NCBI GenBank assembly: GCA_033720735.1
Contig: JAWWBX010000018.1
Coordinates: 1 to 27,125 of the forward strand
Source: B8-G4 sp033720735
GTDB taxonomy: Bacteria > Bacteroidota > Bacteroidia > Chitinophagales > Saprospiraceae
Direction: 5' to 3'
Length of the DNA stretch: 27,125 bases
This document shows, in pieces, positions 23,904 through 27,125 of the stretch. The notes beneath the pieces were generated by a model. It was not told the DNA's origin, ran no database searches, and was given only the letters and a program-made list of their open reading frames with translations. The position numbers and the translations under genes were made by a program. Each line of letters begins with the position of its first letter. Position 1 is the first letter of the stretch.

Positions 23904-24305
23904 CTAGTGCCCCTCGGTGCAGCACGGGCTCTTTCTGGCGAGGCGCCAGTTGAGGATGTGTCCGGCAGCAACCGTGAGCCCTCCCAGGGCGGCCATCAGA
24001 AAGTGCAGGGAAGTCTCATGCGGCAAAAACCGGCTGGCAATGATCAGTACAAAGCCAAGAGCGACTACCTGGATGGCTCGTAGAATGTGTTTGTGGTTGC
24101 GGAAGTTACGCCCCAACGCAATGATGGCGATGACAATGCTGGTAGCCAGAAAGGTCGTTTCGATCCAGGGCTCGGCAAGCCACTGCAAGCCGTTCAGTAC
24201 GGACAATGTAAGGATCACCGGGAGCAACCCACAATGCACGGCACACAGCATCGACGCTGAAAAACCGAGCAGATCGGTATGTGCGTATGTAAAGAATCGC
24301 CGCAT
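23904..24305 (-). CDS. MerC-like small membrane protein
   Basis: The 133-residue product has four hydrophobic segments and the MerC signature near the N-terminus: DLLGFSASMLCAVHCGLLP, with Cys21 and Cys25. A second pair of cysteines lies in the C-terminal SPCCTEGH. MerC family members were first described as mercury transporters. Many bacteria encode homologues far from mer genes, often for other metals, and there is no mer operon here. It is 23 nt downstream of the fatty-acid-hydroxylase-type gene on the same strand. A near-consensus box TATCTTTA lies 10 nt upstream (24316-24323, minus). Confidence 0.85.
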   Translation of the reverse strand: MRRFFTYAHTDLLGFSASMLCAVHCGLLPVILTLSVLNGLQWLAEPWIETTFLATSIVIAIIALGRNFRNHKHILRAIQVVALGFVLIIASRFLPHETSLHFLMAALGGLTVAAGHILNWRLARKSPCCTEGH

Positions 24306-24328
24306 GGGCTACATATAAAGATAAGAAC

Positions 24329-24958
24329 TTATACGGCAGTTTCCTGCTTTTGCATGGCGTTCGTTTTCTTTGGCATGGTGCCGAAGATCACGTCCCACAA
24401 CGGGGAAGAGACGCCAAATGCCCGGTCCGGATCCTGATAGTGATGGATCGCGTGGTGCACCCACAGGATCTTCAGGAAGTTCTTGGGCGGACGAAAAGCA
24501 TGGACTGAGTAGTGCACACACAAGTAAGTGGCGTAGCCCGCCATAAACCCGCCGGCAAAGGGCAGTCCGTAAAATCCGAGGATCAACTTGTAAAAGAAAA
24601 AGAAAGCCAGCGCAAGGATCACGCTCATCAGCGGAGGCATCGCGAGCCGGCTCTTGTCGCGCGGGTAATCGTGATGCACACCGTGGAAAGTGTATTGAAA
24701 CTTGGCTTTGCCCGGTGTGTCGGTATCAATATGAAAGGCGTAGCGATGCACGAGGTATTCCACCAGTGTGAAAAAGAGAAATCCACCCACGAACATCCAC
24801 AGGTTGGAGAGTGGTGCAATCGTTCCGTAGTACAGGCTGTAGCCGATCAAAACGGCTGCTGCACCGTAGAAGATCGTCAGCGGCACTGCAATATGCGTCC
24901 GGGTCAGCGACTCCAGAAACTTGTTCTTAAAGATCCGTCCTGTTCCTTTGTTGTCCAT
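24329..24958 (-). CDS. Fatty acid hydroxylase/sterol desaturase family membrane protein
   Basis: The 209-residue membrane protein has several hydrophobic segments and the histidine boxes of the diiron hydroxylase superfamily: EYLVHRYAFH (about 67-76), HGVHHDYP (about 92-99), HYSVHAF and WVHHAIHHYQ (about 165-175). Eukaryotic relatives hydroxylate fatty acids at C2, and bacterial relatives often modify lipids or carotenoids. Short length and clustering of the boxes favour a fatty-acid 2-hydroxylase-like role, but the substrate is not proven. The start is ATG 24958, 19 nt after an exact -7 box. The MerC-like gene follows 23 nt downstream. Confidence 0.9.
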   Translation of the reverse strand: MDNKGTGRIFKNKFLESLTRTHIAVPLTIFYGAAAVLIGYSLYYGTIAPLSNLWMFVGGFLFFTLVEYLVHRYAFHIDTDTPGKAKFQYTFHGVHHDYPRDKSRLAMPPLMSVILALAFFFFYKLILGFYGLPFAGGFMAGYATYLCVHYSVHAFRPPKNFLKILWVHHAIHHYQDPDRAFGVSSPLWDVIFGTMPKKTNAMQKQETAV

Positions 24959-24977
24959 GTGACTCCAAATTAGTCCA

Positions 24978-24985
24978 CAAAAATA
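24978..24985 (-). promoter_or_regulatory. -7 promoter element for the fatty acid hydroxylase-like gene
   Basis: The minus strand reads TATTTTTG, an exact TAnnTTTG match, 19 nt before the ATG at 24958. A TTG lies 16 nt upstream of it (25004-25002), a shorter spacing than usual. Confidence 0.55.
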
Positions 24986-25116
24986 CGAAAGAGATCAACA
25001 CCAATAAAGACCTGATGGTCTTCGGTGGCTATAACATGTTGTGTGTCAAAATGGTTCGGTATGCGTGGTCATCCGGACAACGAGCATCAGACGGGTGGCT
25101 CAACGGTCAATTTCGC

Positions 25117-25124
25117 TACCTTTG
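25117..25124 (+). promoter_or_regulatory. -7 promoter element for the PfkB kinase gene
   Basis: TACCTTTG, an exact TAnnTTTG match, lies 17 nt before the ATG at 25142. It supports this start over a longer frame from 25025. No -33 TTG is seen. Confidence 0.55.
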
Positions 25125-25141
25125 GCGCTCACTTTGAGACC

Positions 25142-26050
25142 ATGAGTTTACTCACAGTTGGTACCGTCGCATTTGATTCAATCGAGACGCCGTTCGGCAG
25201 CGTCGACAATGTGATCGGCGGTGCCGCCACCTACATTGCCTGGGCGGCTTCCTACCTCACGCGCCCGATCCAGATCGTCTCGATCATCGGCGGAGATTTC
25301 CCCCTTGAAGAGCTGACAGCACTGCGCGAGCGCGGTGTCGACCTGACCGGGATCAAGCAGGTCCCGGATGGCAAGTCGTTTTACTGGGCGGGCCGCTATC
25401 ATGACAACATGATCTCGCGCGACACCCTGACCACCGACCTCAATGTGCTGGCGGATTTCGATCCGGTGCTGCCCGAAGCCTACCGGTCGGCAGAGTATCT
25501 GATGCTGGGCAACCTGACCCCGGATATTCAGCGGAGCGTCATCGAACAGATGTCAAAGCGCCCCAACGTGATCGCCCTCGACACGATGAACTTTTGGATG
25601 GACACCGCCCTGGAAAGCCTGCTCGAGGTGCTTAGGCTGATCGATATCCTGATCATCAACGACGAAGAGGCCCGGCAGCTCTCGGGGGAGTACTCGCTGG
25701 TCAAGGCCGCTTCTGCCATCCAGGAAATGGGACCCCGCTTCCTCGTGATCAAGAAGGGCGAACATGGCGCACTGCTCTTCTCAGACAACCGCGTCTTTTT
25801 TGCTCCCGGCCTGCCTTTGCTCGAAGTGGTCGATCCAACCGGTGCTGGAGACACCTTTGCCGGTGGGTTTATCGGTCATATCGCCCGTACGGGAGACACG
25901 TCCTTCGAAAATATGCGCCGCGCCGTGATCTACGGTTCTGTCATGGCGTCATTCTGCGTGGAAGACTTCAGTCTGGCCAAGTTGCGCAACCTCTCAGATG
26001 ATGAGATAGAACGACGGTATCAGGAGTTCCGGGACCTGGTCCATTTTTAG
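25142..26050 (+). CDS. PfkB/ribokinase-family sugar kinase
   Basis: The 302-residue cytoplasmic product phosphorylates a sugar or nucleoside with ATP. It shows the PfkB pattern: an N-terminal sheet starting MSLLTVGTVAFDSIETPFG, the glycine-rich GGAATYIAWAA region, LIINDEEARQL and the anion-hole/catalytic motif DPTGAGDTFAGGF at about 231-243. The substrate is not evident; some members are adenosine, ribose or fructose kinases. The start is ATG 25142, placed 17 nt after a -7 box; the upstream frame adds 39 residues unlike the family. It is divergent from the fatty-acid-hydroxylase-like gene across 183 bp. Confidence 0.92.
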   Translation: MSLLTVGTVAFDSIETPFGSVDNVIGGAATYIAWAASYLTRPIQIVSIIGGDFPLEELTALRERGVDLTGIKQVPDGKSFYWAGRYHDNMISRDTLTTDLNVLADFDPVLPEAYRSAEYLMLGNLTPDIQRSVIEQMSKRPNVIALDTMNFWMDTALESLLEVLRLIDILIINDEEARQLSGEYSLVKAASAIQEMGPRFLVIKKGEHGALLFSDNRVFFAPGLPLLEVVDPTGAGDTFAGGFIGHIARTGDTSFENMRRAVIYGSVMASFCVEDFSLAKLRNLSDDEIERRYQEFRDLVHF

Positions 26051-26190
26051 CAGTTGGCAAGGGGCAAAAAGACAAAGCGAATTTCTGCGCAATTTGCGTA
26101 ATCTGCGAGAATCAATAGAGCTGGCAGGCCTGCGAGACGCGGGCGCTTTGGATGTACTTCCAAGCCAGTACATGCGTTGTGATAGAAACG
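26051..26190. other. Intergenic region with short TGCG-type repeats
   Basis: This 140-nt gap has no credible gene. Around 26081-26113 it contains TTCTGCGCAATTTGCG then TAATCTGCGAG, short near-repeats. A small 5-bp inverted repeat, TGTAC and GTACA, lies at about 26152-26171. No terminator with a T tract is clear after the PfkB gene. Confidence 0.4.
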
Positions 26191-27125
26191 ATGCGCACAA
26201 AGTACCAGATTGCTTTTTACCTGTTGGCTTCCGGCATCATGCTGTCGGTGGGTTGCCATCGCCAGATCGAGGTACTTTCCTCTACGGATGTCTGCCCGGC
26301 GCAGCTCGACTTGCCGGATATCCCCGGTTGGAATGTCGAGGCGATCGAGATCCCCGGCAGCTATAATCGCAGTTGGAGCCCTTACTTCGTCAACCGTGAC
26401 CTGGGCTTCCTGTATGGATCAGATCGGCACCTGTACCGCACAACGGACGGCGGTCTGTCCTGGAGCGACACCAGCTGGACTGCTTGGTCTTTCAGGTCTA
26501 TGAGTTTCGTGAATGACAGCGTCGGCTATTTGGCGGTGATGAGCAGGAGTGACGGAAACGGATATCTTTTTGTGACCTCAGATGCCGGAAAGAGCTGGAC
26601 CAGGAAGCTCCATCCACAAGACGGACTGCTATCGTATCTCAACTTTCTCGACGAACAACGTGGTTTTGCCCTGCTCAGGGAGTCCTTTGGCAGTACGCCA
26701 CCCACTGGTGTGCACTTTGTAGAGACAACGGACGGTGGTGAATCCTGGCTGATCAGACCAGTGGCTGAGCCTGCTCCTCTGAGTCTGTCGAAACTCAGGA
26801 TGCAGGACAATGGCTTCGGATATATGAGTGGGCCTGATGGCAGTGCGTTCCTGACCACCGACTATGGGAATGCCTGGCATCGGATTGAAACAGGGATGGA
26901 CTGGTTTTCATTCATTCAATTCACGGACCGGGATCATGGGTTTGTGAGCAGCTATCGCCAGTTCCTGAAAACCAATGACGGGGGTGTCACCTGGAGCCAG
27001 ATCTCCGACCTGCCCGTCGAGCGTGTTCATTTTTTCTCAGCTAGCGAAGGGATGACCCTCCAGTCAGTCCACACCTTTGATCATGGAGACTATCATGATT
27101 ACTGCCGGGCATTCCTGATGACCGA
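26191..27125 (+). CDS. YCF48/BNR-type repeat lipoprotein, truncated by the window edge
   Basis: An uninterrupted frame runs from ATG 26191 to the window edge (311 codons, 3' end missing). The N-terminus is a lipoprotein signal ending at a Cys about 22 residues in (GIMLSVGC). The rest carries repeated Asp-box and YCF48-like motifs: TTDGGLSWSD, TSDAGKSW, TTDGGESW, TTDYGNAW and TNDGGVTWS, each about 40-60 residues apart, with GFLYGS- and GFVSS-type strands. This is a beta-propeller layout of sortilin/BNR or YCF48 type, usually exported and adhesive or assembly-related. Function cannot be stated further. It follows the PfkB gene at 140 nt. Confidence 0.85.
   Translation, partial: MRTKYQIAFYLLASGIMLSVGCHRQIEVLSSTDVCPAQLDLPDIPGWNVEAIEIPGSYNRSWSPYFVNRDLGFLYGSDRHLYRTTDGGLSWSDTSWTAWSFRSMSFVNDSVGYLAVMSRSDGNGYLFVTSDAGKSWTRKLHPQDGLLSYLNFLDEQRGFALLRESFGSTPPTGVHFVETTDGGESWLIRPVAEPAPLSLSKLRMQDNGFGYMSGPDGSAFLTTDYGNAWHRIETGMDWFSFIQFTDRDHGFVSSYRQFLKTNDGGVTWSQISDLPVERVHFFSASEGMTLQSVHTFDHGDYHDYCRAFLMT

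Noticed and set aside
23904..24305. Mercury-resistance operon
   Set aside because: Only a MerC-like protein is present; no merA, merT, merP or merR-type gene is near.
1..27125. CRISPR arrays, prophage or insertion sequences
   Set aside because: No regularly spaced repeats with unique spacers, no integrase or transposase, and no phage structural genes are seen. The only repeat array is the three REP-like units.

Overview
The window looks like a chromosomal segment of a Bacteroidota bacterium, probably from a free-living lineage such as the Saprospiria. This rests on gene content and promoter style, not on a database match. Supporting signs are six exact copies of the Bacteroidota -7 promoter element TAnnTTTG in front of genes, almost no Shine-Dalgarno sequences, a 31-residue COX24/AURKAIP1-like ribosomal-type peptide, lipoproteins, and a DUF1080/Gfo-Idh/NupG-type sugar locus. 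Base composition is moderately GC-rich and even, and I see no phage, insertion sequence or CRISPR array.

Layout. 1-170: three tandem REP-like hairpin units. 192-1510 (-): a membrane protein resembling MtfA peptidase with a lost zinc motif, then a small secreted DUF3299-like protein. 1511-2070: a gene-free stretch with a nested palindrome, then tRNA-Phe with its own promoter and terminator. 2172-5952: housekeeping genes: ogt (+); yicC-gmk-apaG (-), where gmk appears to start with TTG inside the yicC stop; and HU-like protein, TPR protein and a 31-aa COX24-like peptide (+), leading into ribonuclease E/G at 6150-7700. 7735-9395: a MurG-like glycosyltransferase and, convergent to it, pth. 9441-11331 (-): a zinc alcohol dehydrogenase followed by a secreted Ntn-type hydrolase. 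11419-13950 (+): a GH20 lipoprotein hexosaminidase.

13962-21788 (-) is the most distinctive region. It is a likely operon encoding a 1222-aa lipoprotein fusion (N-terminal domain, c-type cytochrome, PA14, sorbosone-dehydrogenase-like propeller, DUF1080), a 60-aa membrane peptide, a NupG-like permease, a Tat-exported Gfo/Idh/MocA oxidoreductase, a second DUF1080 lipoprotein and a small TPR lipoprotein. Together these resemble a 3-keto-glycoside route: oxidise a sugar, cleave the keto-glycoside and import the product. One cell-surface polypeptide here may combine binding, electron transfer, dehydrogenase and lyase functions.

21841-27125: a methyltransferase (-), divergent from an SRPBCC/GyrI-like fusion (+); a fatty-acid-hydroxylase-family protein and a MerC-like protein (-); a PfkB sugar kinase (+); and a YCF48/BNR-type repeat lipoprotein that runs off the right edge.
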